Source: Incurvaria masculella (Eukaryota > Arthropoda > Insecta > Lepidoptera > Incurvariidae). From it: a DNA stretch of 64,000 nt. How positions within the stretch are numbered: the first letter of the stretch is position 1; every line of letters begins with the position of its first letter. The translations under genes were made by a program, and so were the position numbers. Shown piece by piece: positions 11,144 to 22,650 of this stretch. The DNA lies in contig OX335655.1 in assembly GCA_946894095.1 (NCBI GenBank), positions 1,488,001-1,552,000 of the forward strand, in the 5' to 3' direction. The notes under the pieces are model-generated. The model was not told the origin of the DNA and did not search any database. It saw only the letters and a program-made list of their open reading frames with translations.

Positions 11144-11463
11144 GATCTGAAATTGAAATTGAAATATAATAATTAATTAAATAAACATCTCCTAAAAACT
11201 TACTACAAATCACACACTTACACACCCTTACATTCACAAATCCACACCAACACCCTTAAATTTAATGTCTTTAGAATTAAGTAATAAAACTAATATGTAC
11301 TCTAAAACATACTTGAAATAACCCGCGACCTCGGATAAACTATTGCAGCCTATGTATAAATAAACCCACTTACTTACCACTTACTACACTTACTTATTTT
11401 CCCAACGCTAGTTTTGCATTGGTATACTTTCCTCTATGTAGTTCCCTCTCATTATTTCCCGGC
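11144..11463. other. no gene recognised
   Basis: AT-rich, with a run of 'cacttacacacccttacatt' like that near 48180-48260. Possibly a shared retroelement 3' region; no coding potential is seen. Confidence 0.4.
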
Positions 11464-11942
11464 TTAAGGCCCTGGTACTAGCCAAATCGTAAAGTTAGAC
11501 GAGGCACCCCAAGTTAACTAACTAAGTCTGACGATTATAAGTGTCATTCTTACAATATATGATTCCTTGTCTAGGAATCAACCTATTTTCGTTAATGTAT
11601 GTTTCCTTTTTCTATACAAAATACATTGCGGAAACGGTGTCCATTTCCGAACTTTTTTGACTAAATGTAGAAATCTAAAAGCAAATAGAATTTTTTGTTT
11701 ATGCATATATGCTGTTTTTGCTTATATCTAAACATTGAATTACTTTCAGATTTCTAATGAGAAAAAACAACTTTTTTATTTTTATTATTATTTAAATAAA
11801 TGATGTAATCAAAAAATATCAACAATGCATTATCAGTCTGGAGTTCTATTTGGATTTGCTGAAGCGTTACACTACATATTATTACATTTGTTAAAAAGTC
11901 CATTTGTATGGCGCGAGTAGTTGGCTAGTCCTAGCGCCTTAA
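11464..11942 (+). mobile_element. TTAA MITE family B, copy 2 (complete)
   Basis: TTAA at 11464-11467 is followed by 'ggccctggtactagccaaat'. The right end 'ttggctagtcctagcgcc' is followed by TTAA at 11939-11942, so the inverted ends are imperfect. The interior matches copies at 31319, 38492, 41970 and 1. No transposase is encoded. Confidence 0.88.
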
Positions 11943-12499
11943 TAGAGAGATACGAAACTAAAACATTCCACACGTCGCGCGCGATGAAGAAATAAAACCG
12001 TCCGGAGATCTACCGTAATTACAGCTGCGCTGCTCTGAAGAGAAACACCGTTCCACTGTAAATGTGATACCATCGTATTACCATCACCGCCCGAGGAGGT
12101 ATCGAGGAGTTGTACGCGAGTGTGAAAGGTGTGTGTGTGCACAAGAGCTGGGTAGCTGCCTCCAGCAACATTCCTGGCTAGAATAACGTACTAAAACCTC
12201 TGTGGAATGTGCGAGCCATCCATCCAACCATGGAGGCACCAGGTCAGCCGAAATCTCTCATTCTCCCTCTGTGTCTCCCGGGCCTTCGGCCTACCCACTA
12301 GGGTACATTTGAATGAACACATCACCAGTAGAACAGATTAATGTGCTAAGTACCTTTTAAGAATTACTTTATCAATAAGGTCACGGCACGTTTCTATCAA
12401 TGTCATATTTAACTTTGTATGTATGACAACCAAAACACATGGCACTCATACACATAACTGTATGTACGTCTGATACTTTTGAGATGACCGCGGTCGTTG
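11943..12499. other. no gene recognised
   Basis: No exon or repeat family is identified. A 'gcctccagcaac' to 'tctcccgggccttcggccta' stretch is mildly GC-rich. Short open frames on the minus strand show no family features. Confidence 0.4.
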
Positions 12500-12672
12500 A
12501 ACATGTTTGAAAACTTACGGCTTTTCACGCGGCGGGAGGAGACATTCTCCGGCGTCGTCTGCTGCGTACAAACGTGGCGCCTGCCGCCGTGACAACGGGC
12601 TGAACGATCAGCTCGAAGCGTCAGAGAATGCCTCCTCCCGCCGCGTGAAAAGCCGTTAGTTTTCAAACATGT
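12500..12672. mobile_element. foldback element with ~50-bp arms
   Basis: The left arm (acatgtttgaaaacttacgg... cacgcggcgggagg, 12500-12549) is the near reverse complement of the right arm (cctcctcccgccgcgtgaaa...ttcaaacatgt, 12623-12672). The centre (gtctgctgcgtacaaacgtgg, ctgaacgatcagctcgaagc) is related to about 752-840 and 39335-39420. Confidence 0.75.
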
Positions 12673-13212
12673 ATGTACGTCGACAAACATAATATTAATA
12701 CATCTGCGTTAAGTTTGTTAGTACATTATTATCAGTTATAATTGTGGTTTGAGCCTCTAAAAATTTACATCGAGTACATGCGATACATCGTTTTATGAGA
12801 AATCCGACAATAAAGCATTTTTGGCGTGCATAAAAATAGAGTCAAAATACATGTGCGTGATTTAATAAATGAACAAATAAAAAACACGTAATATTTCTTG
12901 GCCCGCGCCCTAGCGTATATTATATATATATATAGCCTGGGAAGGCTAGGAATGTATTAATGATTGTTATTTTACTTAAAGTAGAATGTTGATATGTTCT
13001 ACAGTCTATAGTTTGAAGTGCAGTTAGGACTTGACATAACATACTCCACGGAAAAAATATTTTGAATTATGAACTAGCGTGTACAAATCACAGCTAAAAT
13101 CAGACCATTATGCACGAAATACATTATCCCGGGGACTTCAAATAGCGATTTATAAGCTTACTTGGAGCAAAAGTTAGATTTTTTTTTACGTGTAGGAAGG
13201 ATTCACAATTTT
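12673..13212. other. no gene; short (TA)n tract
   Basis: AT-rich with a (TA)n run at about 12917-12934. No coding signal is seen. Confidence 0.45.
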
Positions 13213-13358
13213 GTTTATTCAACCTGACATGATGGCTAATACCACTCAAACTTTCTACAACCCTCCTGAAGGAATTAGGTGCCATGCCAGGACCTTCCCT
13301 TTATGAGCACGGCTACACTGAACTGAATGCCGCTCCGCATCACATTGCCGCTTTGGTC
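13213..13358 (-). mobile_element. SINE 3'-half fragment
   Basis: 'cctgacatgatggctaatac', 'ggaattaggtgccatgccag' and 'ctttatgagcacggctacac' are the reverse complement of the common SINE body and tail. The element is 5'-truncated. Confidence 0.8.
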
Positions 13359-13989
13359 ATACTTACATTTCCAATACTGTTTTTTTAGAATATTTTCACT
13401 AGAAAGAAAAATATGTTATAAATAACATTTATTTTTTTGGGGTAAAATGTTGTTAATCTTTTTATATATTGTTGAAAGCTTGTTGGTTAGTTCAATGATC
13501 CCGATTATATTATTATTATACAACTATTATAAAGCAATCGATCAAAATGTTTTCGTAGATCTGGCTTATGATATTTTAATCGTAACCTGCAAAACCCAAG
13601 ACTTGGATTTGAACAACTAAAAGTTATACAACTGAACCGTAAGTTTACTAACTGGTGGATCAAACCGTCGACGTCCAAGCACCAAACAGCGGTACTATTG
13701 CTATTTGGCACTTGGGCGTAGCGGTCAGCACCGTTGTTTAACTAAATTGACTTCAGTCAAGTAGAAGATACTGTGGACATTAGGGCAACAATGTAAGCGT
13801 CCGGGAGTTCCCCTATCTCAACGTGTAGACACAGTATACAGAAGGAGCAGTAGACCAACTTAGTCCAGATATCGAAATTATAGCCTGTAGTTACGTTTCA
13901 CTTTAGGGTATATGTATGGATCTTATTAAGTTTAAAGATGAAGCATTAAATTAAAATCACGCGGTAAGAAAAAAATTGCATCCAAATAT
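13359..13989. other. no gene recognised
   Basis: AT-rich, without exon or repeat-family signal that I can name. Confidence 0.4.
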
Positions 13990-14350
13990 AAAACCCGCCG
14001 GGTTAGTACCAACGCATTTAAGACATAAGACATAGACATTTTATTTGCCACAGCATATGAGTACAAAAGAGTAATGAACATAAAAAAACTAACCTAAATT
14101 AAAAACACTTAAACATTGCATTCTCTTGTAGGCTTCTTACATTTGTGACAAATGGGATAAATCTCAACTCTCTCGCAGAAAACTACGAAGCTGGTTATAA
14201 TATAAGAGGATCGAAAGTGGTACAATTATTGTCCGTGTTGTGAATCCAGTCTAATGTAGCCTTGCCTACATGAAATAAACGTCGCGGTATGGAACCAAGC
14301 TCTTTCCGGGATGTGAAAGGATAGGATTATATAATGACAGTAGGTGTGAT
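13990..14350 (+). mobile_element. SINE body split by an insert
   Basis: The body motif 'cgccgggttagtaccaacgc' (13996-14015) is interrupted at about 14029 and resumes near 14207 with 'ggatcgaaagtggtacaatt', 'attgtccgtgttgtgaatcc' and 'tgtagccttgcc'. The roughly 175-bp insert (tttatttgccacagcatatg) resembles a LINE 3' end in minus orientation. Confidence 0.6.
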
Positions 14351-15221
14351 TCAGCCATCTTTGTCTACTTTGTCTCTAACACAAAAAAAATGCGAGAACA
14401 ATGTGAGTGCACACTTTTGGCCGCGCTCAATAGCTCTGGCTTTGCCTGGGCAAACTAGAGAGAATATGCAACCTCCTCATACGAGTGTGAGCTGTCTGCG
14501 GAATCTGCATTTCTCGTGTCGTTTCAGTTCAGTGCCTGCCTCTAGCCATTACTGTGCCGCGACCGGCGAATGAACGGCGGAGCCGAACAAAAACAACCGC
14601 TTGAATAATGAAACGTCCAAATTACTTTCACACATGAATCCACATAAAAAATGAGGCAAGTTTAGCCTCCCCGCCGCGGGGGGAGGGAGGGAGGGGGGTG
14701 GCGGGTTCAGGGCGCGCCCCGCCGCGGCTAATAAGTCCCATTCTCTCAGCTCTTTGTGCAACTTTTTGAGATCCTGCCGCCCGCGCCCCGACAGTTGCCT
14801 TCTGCCATTAGCGAGAGAAGGACGATCGCAAGGACTTCGGTATTCGGAAGGTTGTTGCGAGTAGTTGCTAAGTGGAATAATAAGCCAGATGTGGCGTTCT
14901 TCGCTTCTTTACCCCCTTCGCGACTTCCAGCAGAAAAGAAACGCTTGTTCACGTGCCGTGCGTCCCGTTACTGCTGGAAATGGACGAAAATCGCCCTCGC
15001 CTGATGATTACTTGGCAATTGAATACAAAATTGGCGCTTCAGAAATAGAACTTTGCCTAAAAAAGTATGACATTTTGAGCACGAGTTATTAGTTGGTGCA
15101 CAACTTTATAAGTGCGAGAAAAAAGGACAAGGAAAAAAGAAAAGGCTTATTCATAGGAAAGTTTGCTTACTAGTTTGAATCTAGCTTGCACTATACTTAA
15201 ACTCTCCCATGTGTTACCTAA
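14351..15221. other. no gene recognised; G-rich patch
   Basis: No exon is supported. The run 'gcggggggagggagggaggg' with more G at 14677-14705 could form a G-quadruplex on the plus strand. The 80-aa open frames either side of it do not resemble a family and overlap each other. Confidence 0.45.
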
Positions 15222-15783
15222 TAGACTAGGAGGTCGCGACAAAAATGGTAACGATAACGTAAATGGCTGAAACTGGGTTCACGGGATAAAGACCAACCCT
15301 CTGAAGCTAAATGTGTCAGTCTGCCTGTTCCAAGTGGATGCGTTACCTAGATAAGGCGATTGAAAAAGTAGTTATGGTGACTAACAATATATATGATAAG
15401 GTAAATGGATGTAAATGACGAAGCATGAAAGTATCAGTACATACTTGCTTAGCAATACAAAAACTGAACAAATCTTTGATTGCATTTCTTAGTTATAGGC
15501 GATTTAGGTTACAGATATAACTTTAGGTATATTTAAGTATTTAATTAAAAAACCGACTGGTTATTGTTGTATAATTACTAGGTATCAATGTTTCCAGACT
15601 ATCAGTATATTCATCAGCAGGTACATACCAGCGTCTATTTTATATAGCCAATCTAGATAACGCAACCACTTGGCGCAGGCAGACCGACATATTTAGAATC
15701 AGAAGGTTGGTCTCTAACATGTGAACCCAGATTCAGCCATTTACCTTATCGTGACCAAAAATGTCGTCACCTCCCGGAATATA
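15222..15783 (+). mobile_element. long-TIR MITE family T, copy 1 (complete)
   Basis: Imperfect inverted terminal repeats of over 100 bp are present. The left end has 'aggaggtcgcgacaaaaatgg', 'ggctgaaactgggttcacgg' and 'ccaagtggatgcgtta'. The right end carries their complements, ending 'tgtcgtcacctcccgg'. A second complete copy lies inverted at 59126-59690 and a fragment at 41626-41795. No open frame encodes a transposase. Confidence 0.85.
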
Positions 15784-16023
15784 AAGCCACGACAACGATT
15801 TTTTACGACTTAATTCACACATATTTTAGTGATTTCAAACCAAAAACATATTTTTACAATATCGCATATATAGCACTCGGGGTTAGTGTAGGTTGCAGAA
15901 TAAATCGTAGTAGTCACAGATATTACTTTATATTACATACTCACATGCAAACAACTTAATTTTTTTACTACATTACTGCAGAGTCTCATAATAGCCTCGC
16001 CTGCTTGTAGGTTTAAAAAAGTT

Positions 16024-16338
16024 AAAAACCGGCCAAGTGCGAGTCGGATTCGCACGCGAAGAGTTCCGTACGATTATATAAGATTTGACCCAAATAAATC
16101 AAGTGTCTTGTATGGTGGACCCCTCAAATTTTCATTTGTTTTGAATCTGTCGTTTTAGCGGTAACGAAAATACATACTCTGTTAAAATTTCAGCTGTCTA
16201 CCTATTACGGTTCATGAGATACAGCCCTGTGACAAGACGTACGGACGGACAGACGGACGGACAGACGGGTGGACGGACGGACAGCGGAGGCTTAGTAATA
16301 GGGTTCCGTTGGTCACCCTTTGGGTACGGAACCCTAAA
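16024..16338 (+). mobile_element. GACG-microsatellite interspersed element, copy 2
   Basis: A complete copy, from 'aaaaccggccaagtgcgagt' to 'gggtacggaaccctaa'. It contains an internal (GGAC)n tract and 'cagctgtctacctattacgg'. Confidence 0.85.
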
Positions 16339-17160
16339 AGTAGCAATATTTGACAACAAACACATTAACTGCTAGAATAATACCCTACTTTCGTTATGCC
16401 ATTTTCTGGTAAAACGTCATAGCCAAAAAAAGATTCCGACGAATTGAGAACCTCCTCCTTTTTTTTAAAGTCGGTTAAAAATAAAGTAGAAAATATCCCA
16501 CTTCGTACATATTACTAAAAAGTCTGCCTCGGTAAATTTTAAAACCAATAAATCGCAGAATTACTACGAGTGTTTAAGCAAAACTAATAAAATGTATTTT
16601 AATTGACTATATTGTATATAACGATACGAATTTGATTGAATTGAGATCACTTATGAATTAAAATAACGTTACCGAAACAATAACTCCAAGCGTAATGTTA
16701 TCCGATTAGGTAGAACGAAACACAAACGTTATTTGAATGGAGATTGAGGCCTAGACTCCGAGAGGAGATTAAATAAGACAACTTAATCTAACTGAGGATA
16801 CGACCCGAAGCTACGCCAAAAGTTCTGATATTACTTAGACCTGAAATTTGTAATTAAAAAAAATTGTTTCACAAATTCGGGATGAGACTTGTTTTCTGTT
16901 AACCTTTTGTCTGCGTTGTCTCCTAGCCGGCGGCCTGAAAATCATTTTCAGCGAGTTAAATGGAACACCCCCACTCGCACCCTTCACACCTCCCGCGCCC
17001 CGGGCCTAAGCTTGCCACCCCTTGCCACGCCTCGCGTAAAACATCGTCGCTTTTAGAAGCAATGTCTTCTTGCAACCCCTTCACGTCAGCAAACTAGCTG
17101 AAAATGGCGTAAGTAGTAGTAGAAAATGAGCAATCTAAATGTTTGGCCGAAATTAAATAC
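16339..17160. other. no gene; repeat fragment and GC patch
   Basis: At 16428-16474 'gacgaattgagaacctcctcc' and 'aaagtcggtta' form a fragment of the element seen twice at 32554-33372. A CpG-rich patch at 16975-17045 (cctcccgcgccccgggcc) has no splice sites or frame that I can support. Confidence 0.5.
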
Positions 17161-17580
17161 AGGGCTGATTTTTCAATAGTCTAAGCCCGTAGTCCCAGTT
17201 GTCACCTAAATTGGCGTTTAAGCCAAACCGATCGACTGGCGTTTTCAAATGTATGGAGAAATTGAAGAGCGCGCGCAGTAGGCGTTAAGCGAACTAACAT
17301 TTGCGAGTCCGAGTTTGATTTGACAGCTTACTTAACGTTGCCGTCAATACGTCGACGTTGCCGTTTACGCCGAATCGATTTTATACAAATCTGAAGTCCG
17401 ATTTTCACTTTGACAGCTTTTGACCTTTTTATCTTTGACCATAAAATATCTGGTAACAACTTGTATTGACGTTTTTACGGAACTTCGAAGTTCCGTAAAC
17501 GCCAGTGACAACTGGGAATAGCAGCACTGATAATCAGCCAGATAAACATTTGACGTTTAATTTGACGTTTTAATAAGTCC
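17161..17580 (+). mobile_element. MITE family C, copy 2, split by another MITE
   Basis: Family C starts at 'agggctgatttttcaatagt' and is broken at about 17191. It resumes at about 17520 ('gataatcagccagataaac') after a complete foreign element. A nested insertion. Confidence 0.7.
17192..17519 (+). mobile_element. TIR element family F, copy 1 (nested)
   Basis: The ends are inverted: 'tcccagttgtcacctaaatt' with 'ggcgttta' at the left, and 'taaacgccagtgacaactgg' at the right. A second, older copy lies at 36070-36308. It interrupts a family C element, so it is the younger of the two. Confidence 0.75.
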
Positions 17581-17589
17581 ATATTTTTA

Positions 17590-17805
17590 TTAAGGCAGAT
17601 TTTTCAATAGTCAGATAATCAGTCAGATAACTATTCGATGAATTTATTTACGCCGCTGATAATCCTTCCGTTGTAGTAAGTCCATACTGTTATGCATTCA
17701 GATAATTGTGATAGAAGATACGATTCTCCGGTAATGTATATCCGTCATTTGACAGATGTAATCAGTCCGATAAGTATTATCTACGGATTGAAAAATCGGC
17801 CTTAA
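17590..17805 (+). mobile_element. TTAA MITE family C, copy 3 (complete)
   Basis: TTAA at 17590-17593, then 'ggcagatttttcaatagtc'. The right end is 'gattgaaaaatcggcc', with TTAA at 17802-17805. It is 216 bp long, with inverted ends. Confidence 0.85.
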
Positions 17806-17889
17806 GAATGGGTTCCTGCTAGCAAAGGTCCTTAATTCAGTTCAGTTCGTTTATTGGTAAGTCAAAAATAAGCTTAAAAAATCAGATCC

Positions 17890-18127
17890 TTAAAGGGCTG
17901 ATTTTTCAATGGTCTGATAAATAGTCAGATAACTATTCGAAGGATCTATTAACGCCTCTGCTTATCAATCCGTTACAGCAGGTAAATATTATTATTAGTA
18001 ATATTACAGGCAGATAATTGTGACAGAAGATATAATTCTCCGGTAATGACTATCAAACTTTTGACTAACGTAAATATGTACTTTCAGTCCGATAAGTAGT
18101 ATATAGGGTTGAAAAATCGGCTCTTAA
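17890..18127 (+). mobile_element. TTAA MITE family C, copy 4 (complete)
   Basis: TTAA at 17890-17893, then 'agggctgatttttcaatgg'. The right end is 'gttgaaaaatcggctc', with TTAA at 18124-18127. It lies only 84 bp from copy 3. Confidence 0.85.
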
Positions 18128-19035
18128 GAAATATGGCGAAAGTACAATAATGTGAAAATACGTTTTATCAGCTAAAAGCAGGTAAGTTAAAGTTAGTTCA
18201 GGACTTGCATTTATCATGACATGTGCAGAGTTTTGTTTATAAAAGATAAGTATATTAGATAAATACAATGAACGAGGATTATGACAAATATTAAAATATT
18301 GTTTTTTTTTTATTTAATGGATACGACATTACCGTTGATTAATTTAAGAGTTTTGCAACGAAATCTACATTAAAGTATTACAATCTGTTTTTTTTTAATA
18401 ATTAATCAGAAAAAAAGGTCTGGACACTTCATGACACTTCCGCTCACTTGTTCTCTGCAAATGTATTTCGTCATTCTTTCTAAATATTATATCTCACAAA
18501 TATGAATGCAGTGTACCGTATATGGAAATAAACCAATAATAAAGATAATATTATTGAACTTATGAAATCGAAGTCTTAGCCTGCTTTTCACCAAGTTCTG
18601 ATTTATTTTAATCGCCACTTAAATGGCCTTTATTACTAAAGTGCTGATTATCTTGTACTGGTATTGATTGCAAGCTTCTAACAAACGCCCTTGATATGTA
18701 GCGATTAAGCTAATCAGCAGGAGGTGAAAAATTCCCTTAAGAGCATGAATCTAAAAATATAATCTTAATATCACATCGACATCGTCCTTCAAAGTAAACC
18801 AGCGTTTCCATCAGGACTCCATTTTCTTTACAGCGTCCCGATCATGAACAAGACAGAGCCGCGAAGGGGTGTGCTTAGTTTAATGAAATCATTCCCTTTG
18901 ATTAAATCAAACCGACCCGCGACACCCTTCTCGTAATCCTGTGGACCCTCCGGCGGACACTTGATCTGGGCTCGAGCCTCCAGCCTGTATACACACACTC
19001 GGGACCCCGACTAGGGTACTGTAGAGTACTGGACA
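18128..19035. other. no gene; old copy of the tRNA-array SINE body near 18311-18450
   Basis: 'tatttaatggatacgacatt' and 'accgttgattaatt' at 18311-18350, then a diverged body, show an old 3' fragment of the SINE seen at 26780 (minus orientation). The remainder shows no exon. Confidence 0.5.
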
Positions 19036-19270
19036 ACAGCAGGTCTATTCCTGGCATTCAGTAATCAGGAATCATGAATTCTGAGTCTAGAAAATCGCTT
19101 TTACAGCGATTTTCAAAGTGAGTTTTTCTACGGAAAACCTTGATTGATTAAAAAAACTATGCTCCTGAATATTTCCGTTAAGAAAATGGCTTTGAAAACC
19201 GCTACAAAAGCGGGTTTCTAGACTCAGGATTCCTGATTCCTGATTACTGAATGCCAGGAATAGACCTGCA
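19036..19270. mobile_element. foldback element with ~65-bp arms
   Basis: 'caggtctattcctggcattc' followed by 'agtaatcaggaatcatgaat' at the left is complementary to 'gattcctgattactgaatgc' and 'caggaatagacctgc' at the right. The arms extend inward through 'ctagaaaatcgctttt'. Non-coding. Confidence 0.8.
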
Positions 19271-19380
19271 GTACTGTTTACTGGGAACGACCAAATAATA
19301 TACAGGCTGATTTTTTCAAGTGCGTCTTCATGGACACATCCGAAAATTTAAGGCCAATTTTGATAAAATGTAAAGCTTAC

Positions 19381-19755
19381 GATCAGCTCGCGGTCTAGGG
19401 GCTAGAGGACTTGCCTTTCATCCGAGAGGTCTGGGTTCAATTCCTAGCCCGGCCATGCACAATTTTCTTTCTCTTTCTCAGTTGGATAAGTGCATTTCGT
19501 TACGATTGCGAGCTGTTCCATGGTTAAACTGTAGGTCCCCTTCCCTTAATAGGTGGTAGGGTTAAGCCCGCCCGGGTTGGTACCACCGTATTGGATGAAC
19601 TACGATTGAAGCGGCAATGAAAAATTGTCCATGTTTTCCATCCAGTTCAATATAGCCGTGCTCATAAAGGGAAGGTCCTGGCGTTGTATTATACAGGATG
19701 TATTAGGCTAATATCATAACGGTGGTTGTGTGGTATTAGCCATCCATGTCATGAG
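19381..19755 (+). mobile_element. tRNA-headed SINE, near full length
   Basis: The head 'cagctcgcggtctaggggct' has B box 'gggttcaattcc', then the standard body and 'ttagccatccatgtc' at the 3' end. The A tail is missing because the next element abuts directly. Confidence 0.85.
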
Positions 19756-19977
19756 ACCCCCCTTGAATTTTTATTATTCTTTTATTTTACCTATTTGTTG
19801 TTGTAGCGGCAAAATAAATACGCACACTGTGAAAATTTCAGCTGCCTACCTATTACGGTTCATTAGATACAGCCCTGTGACGGACGGACGGACGGACGGA
19901 CGGACGGACGGACGGACGGACAGCGCAGGCTTAGTAATAGGGTTCCATTTTCACCCTTTGGGTACGGAACCCTAAAA
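19753..19977 (+). mobile_element. GACG-microsatellite element, 3' part, with pure (GACG)n
   Basis: The 5' half is missing; it starts at 'cccccttgaatttttatt'. The tract at 19879-19921 holds about eleven uninterrupted GACG units, the longest in the window. The end 'gggtacggaaccctaa' is intact. Confidence 0.8.
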
Positions 19978-20360
19978 ACTACATGTTCGATTTTTTGAAA
20001 AGATAAAAATTGTTTTTTAGTTAAGTTAACTAATTCATGAACAATACTAACAATAATGACCGAGCGAAGAGCGAGCAAGTCTTTCCGTTTCGGTTTGGGC
20101 AAAAATACTTTCGTACGTCTGTCCGGCTGTACGATTGTTCTCTTCTACAGGTCGCATTTCCCAAACGATTCTCGTGAAATGTTGTGAGATTTTTCGATAA
20201 TTATATAGTATTTTTTGGTCGATTCAGTTTTTGGAAACGTTTCGAAATTACTCCGCCAACGTTTAAGAATTGTCACAAAATTCACCTAACGCGTAATGTG
20301 AGAATATTACGAAAAAAATAATAGGAATTTGTTTTAAAGACAGACTCGTGAAATCTACCA
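19978..20360. other. no gene recognised
   Basis: AT-rich stretch without an exon or a repeat I can identify. Confidence 0.4.
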
Positions 20361-20536
20361 CTCAGGCTGAGATAAATAGTCGTAACAGAAACTAGGACTA
20401 ACGAAAAGTAGTACTTTGTGACCGTCAATTTGCATTACTTTGAGATTTCGTCCATACAAAATATGTCAAAGTGACGTCACAAAGTACTACTTTTCGTTAG
20501 TCATAGTTTCTGTTACGACTATTTATCTCAGCCTCA
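20361..20536. mobile_element. TIR element family N, copy 1
   Basis: The ends 'gctgagataaatagtcgtaa' and 'ttacgactatttatctcagc' are inverted repeats that continue inward (aactaggactaacgaaaagt against its complement). Possible 5-bp flanking repeat 'ctcag'. Related copies lie at 53667-53811 and 62725-62872. Confidence 0.8.
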
Positions 20537-20619
20537 GAGAGCCACTAGTATACTAATTATGTTAAAAACTAGCCCGTTTCTTTAGTCTGACATTTGACAA
20601 TACTCCAAAGAGTTTGTTT

Positions 20620-20925
20620 AGGGTGGCCCATCCCGCTCATCTCCCCATACAAAAGGGGAAAGAAGATCACGCCCATATTTCTTGTCAGAGATCCAACATT
20701 TTGATCAAAATAGCTTTATTTGATCGAACTAGATGTCTGATGACCATTGGCATTGTAAAATTGTGTTTGCTTTCTAAGTTATAAGGTCCGAAAGTTCGAA
20801 TTTTTCGCGCGTTTTATACAATAACTTTGGAGGTGGATTACGCAATGATAAAGTAAGAACATCTTAAAAAGATTAGTCATCAGACATAGCTTATTTAGTC
20901 AAGATTTATAATCCATTTGGTTTTT
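20620..20925 (-). mobile_element. TTAA MITE family A, copy 1, left part
   Basis: 'ggtggcccatcccgctcatc' and on to 'aatccatttggttttt' match family A in reverse orientation. The element is interrupted at 20925 and resumes at 24237. The terminal TTAA is mutated to TTTAG. Confidence 0.8.
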
Positions 20926-21159
20926 AGGGTTCCGTACCCAAAGGGTGAAAACGGAACCCTATTACTAAGCCTCCGCTGTCCGTCCGTCCGTCCGTCCGTC
21001 CGTCCGTCTGTCCGTCTGTCACATGGCTGTATCTCAGAAACCGTGATAGCTAGACAGTTGGAATTTTCACAGAGTGTGTATTTCCCTTGCCGCTAGAACA
21101 ACAAATCATAGACATTACGAAATAGTTAGAATTAAAGGGGGTCCCCATACAACATACGT

Positions 21160-21440
21160 CTATATTGTCTATCCCGCTCGCACCCACTTCGCTGAGCCCG
21201 GCGTATGGCCCCCGCGCCGTGACGCGCGCGCCGCCTCCCCGCACCCCAGTCTGCTCGATAGTCTTCTCGCTCACACGTGCTAGACTTTATACACGCTGCG
21301 CGCGCATCTAGGTCTATGACTACTTTATATAGATGAACGCTCGCCTCGCGTCGGCAGTTGGTCGCGGACCATTCTTCTTGTTCGGTTGGGCGTTTGGCGC
21401 GGCGTCTTCTATTCACGCGCGATGTATTTACGATGCTTCG
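21160..21440. other. GC-rich block, no supported exon
   Basis: CpG-rich sequence (cccgcgccgtgacgcgcgcg) with overlapping open frames on both strands and no good splice pair. The frames do not resemble a family. It may be promoter-like or captured sequence. Confidence 0.35.
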
Positions 21441-21741
21441 TCAATAATTCATAAAGTCGGTGTGTAGGTATTAACGCCATATGCAAATTAGAGATTGAAT
21501 ATGATACAACATAAGAATATATTTAAAAACATACATTTTTTTAATATAAAAAGCAAACGTATAGCATAGCTTTAACTAATTTGTAAATAAAATTATATAA
21601 TATTTACATACAAATACATGTCAAATCAGTACATTTTTCATTGGCTTTTATGAAATATACAAATAGTATATGGTTTTTTTAGTAAGTACCTGTATATGGA
21701 TCGCAATACAACACCTATTGATTAACATGATATTCGCCCAA

Positions 21742-21815
21742 CTCACCACATGAGAACTAGGTGCCATGCCAGGACCTTACTTATGCTGCACGGCTACGTT
21801 GAAATGGATGGAAAA
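21742..21815 (-). mobile_element. SINE body fragment (5S-type variant)
   Basis: 'gaactaggtgccatgccagg', 'cttatgctgcacggctacg' and 'gaaatggatgga' are in reverse orientation. The 'atgctgcacgg' wording follows the 5S-headed subtype (atattgcacgg), not the tRNA type (atgagcacgg). Confidence 0.6.
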
Positions 21816-21918
21816 ATCTCACTCTACATATTTTGAACGTACCTAATATTGAATTTTTAGAAACATCACATTATTGCTGTAATGGAACAGAGAAGCTTTG
21901 TAAAAAATATCTAAGCTA

Positions 21919-22325
21919 TTTTTTTATGCGACCAGACATGGATGGCTAATACCACACAACTACCGTTATGATATTAGCCCAATACACCTGATTCCCTAAG
22001 GAATTAGGTGCCATGCCAGGACCTTCCCTTTTATGAGCGAGGCTCCATTGAACTGGATGGAAAACACGGACAATTTTTATTGCCGCTTCGACCATCTTTT
22101 CATCCAATGCGATGGTACCAACCCGGGCGAGCTTAAACCCTACCATCTTGTAGGGGAAAGGGACCTACAGTTTTACATGGATTCCGAACCATGGAGCAGC
22201 TCGCATTCTTGACGAAATGCACTTATCGAACTCGGAATGAGAAAGACAGTGGTGCATGTCGGATTTAAACCCAGACCTCTGGTACGCTAGGCCAGTCCCC
22301 GCGCCACTAGGCTACAAGCCGCATA
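21919..22325 (-). mobile_element. tRNA-headed SINE, near full length
   Basis: It runs on the minus strand from a head at about 22325 through the full body to 'atgcgaccagacatggatgg' and a T run at 21919 (the A tail). Compared with the consensus there are few changes, so it is relatively young. Confidence 0.85.
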
Positions 22326-22355
22326 AATATTGCAAGTATGACCTTGCAAGTATGA

Positions 22356-22650
22356 AGTTTCTTAGCGGGTTCTTCTTCACTGGTTGATCGAATCCGCGGA
22401 TCAATCAAATTGTGACATGACTTAGCCCCGGTTGCACGAAGAGACGGCCGAGTTAATCAATGTTCAAACACGTCACTTTTAGTGATACGCATAGAGTTCC
22501 TTCCATACTGTCTGTACAAAGTGACGTGTTTAATCGTACATTGATGTTGATTTTAATTGTTTGTCCTTTCGTGCACTCGGCCCTTCGTGTTGTTTGACTA
22601 CCAGAAGTAGAATAAATAAATGAAATAAAATTGTGTTTAGCTTTCAAAAT
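22356..22650 (+). mobile_element. retroelement-like repeat H, copy 1, split
   Basis: 'ttcttcttcactggttgatcg' and 'gaatccgcggatcaatcaaa' are followed, after an insert, by 'gtttgactaccagaagtaga' and 'ataaataaatgaaat'. The uninterrupted form is at 28524-28645 and an older form at 54449-54570. The AATAAA-rich end suggests a retroelement 3' terminus. Confidence 0.65.
22424..22583. mobile_element. small TIR element family G, copy 1 (nested)
   Basis: 'gccccggttgcacgaag' and 'cctttcgtgcactcggccc' are imperfect inverted ends. It interrupts repeat H, whose unbroken copy at 28524 shows the empty site. A second G copy is at 23296-23414. Confidence 0.65.

Noticed and set aside
21132..21416. 94-codon Arg-rich frame in a CpG-rich block
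   Set aside because: Frames are open on both strands because of composition; no family features.
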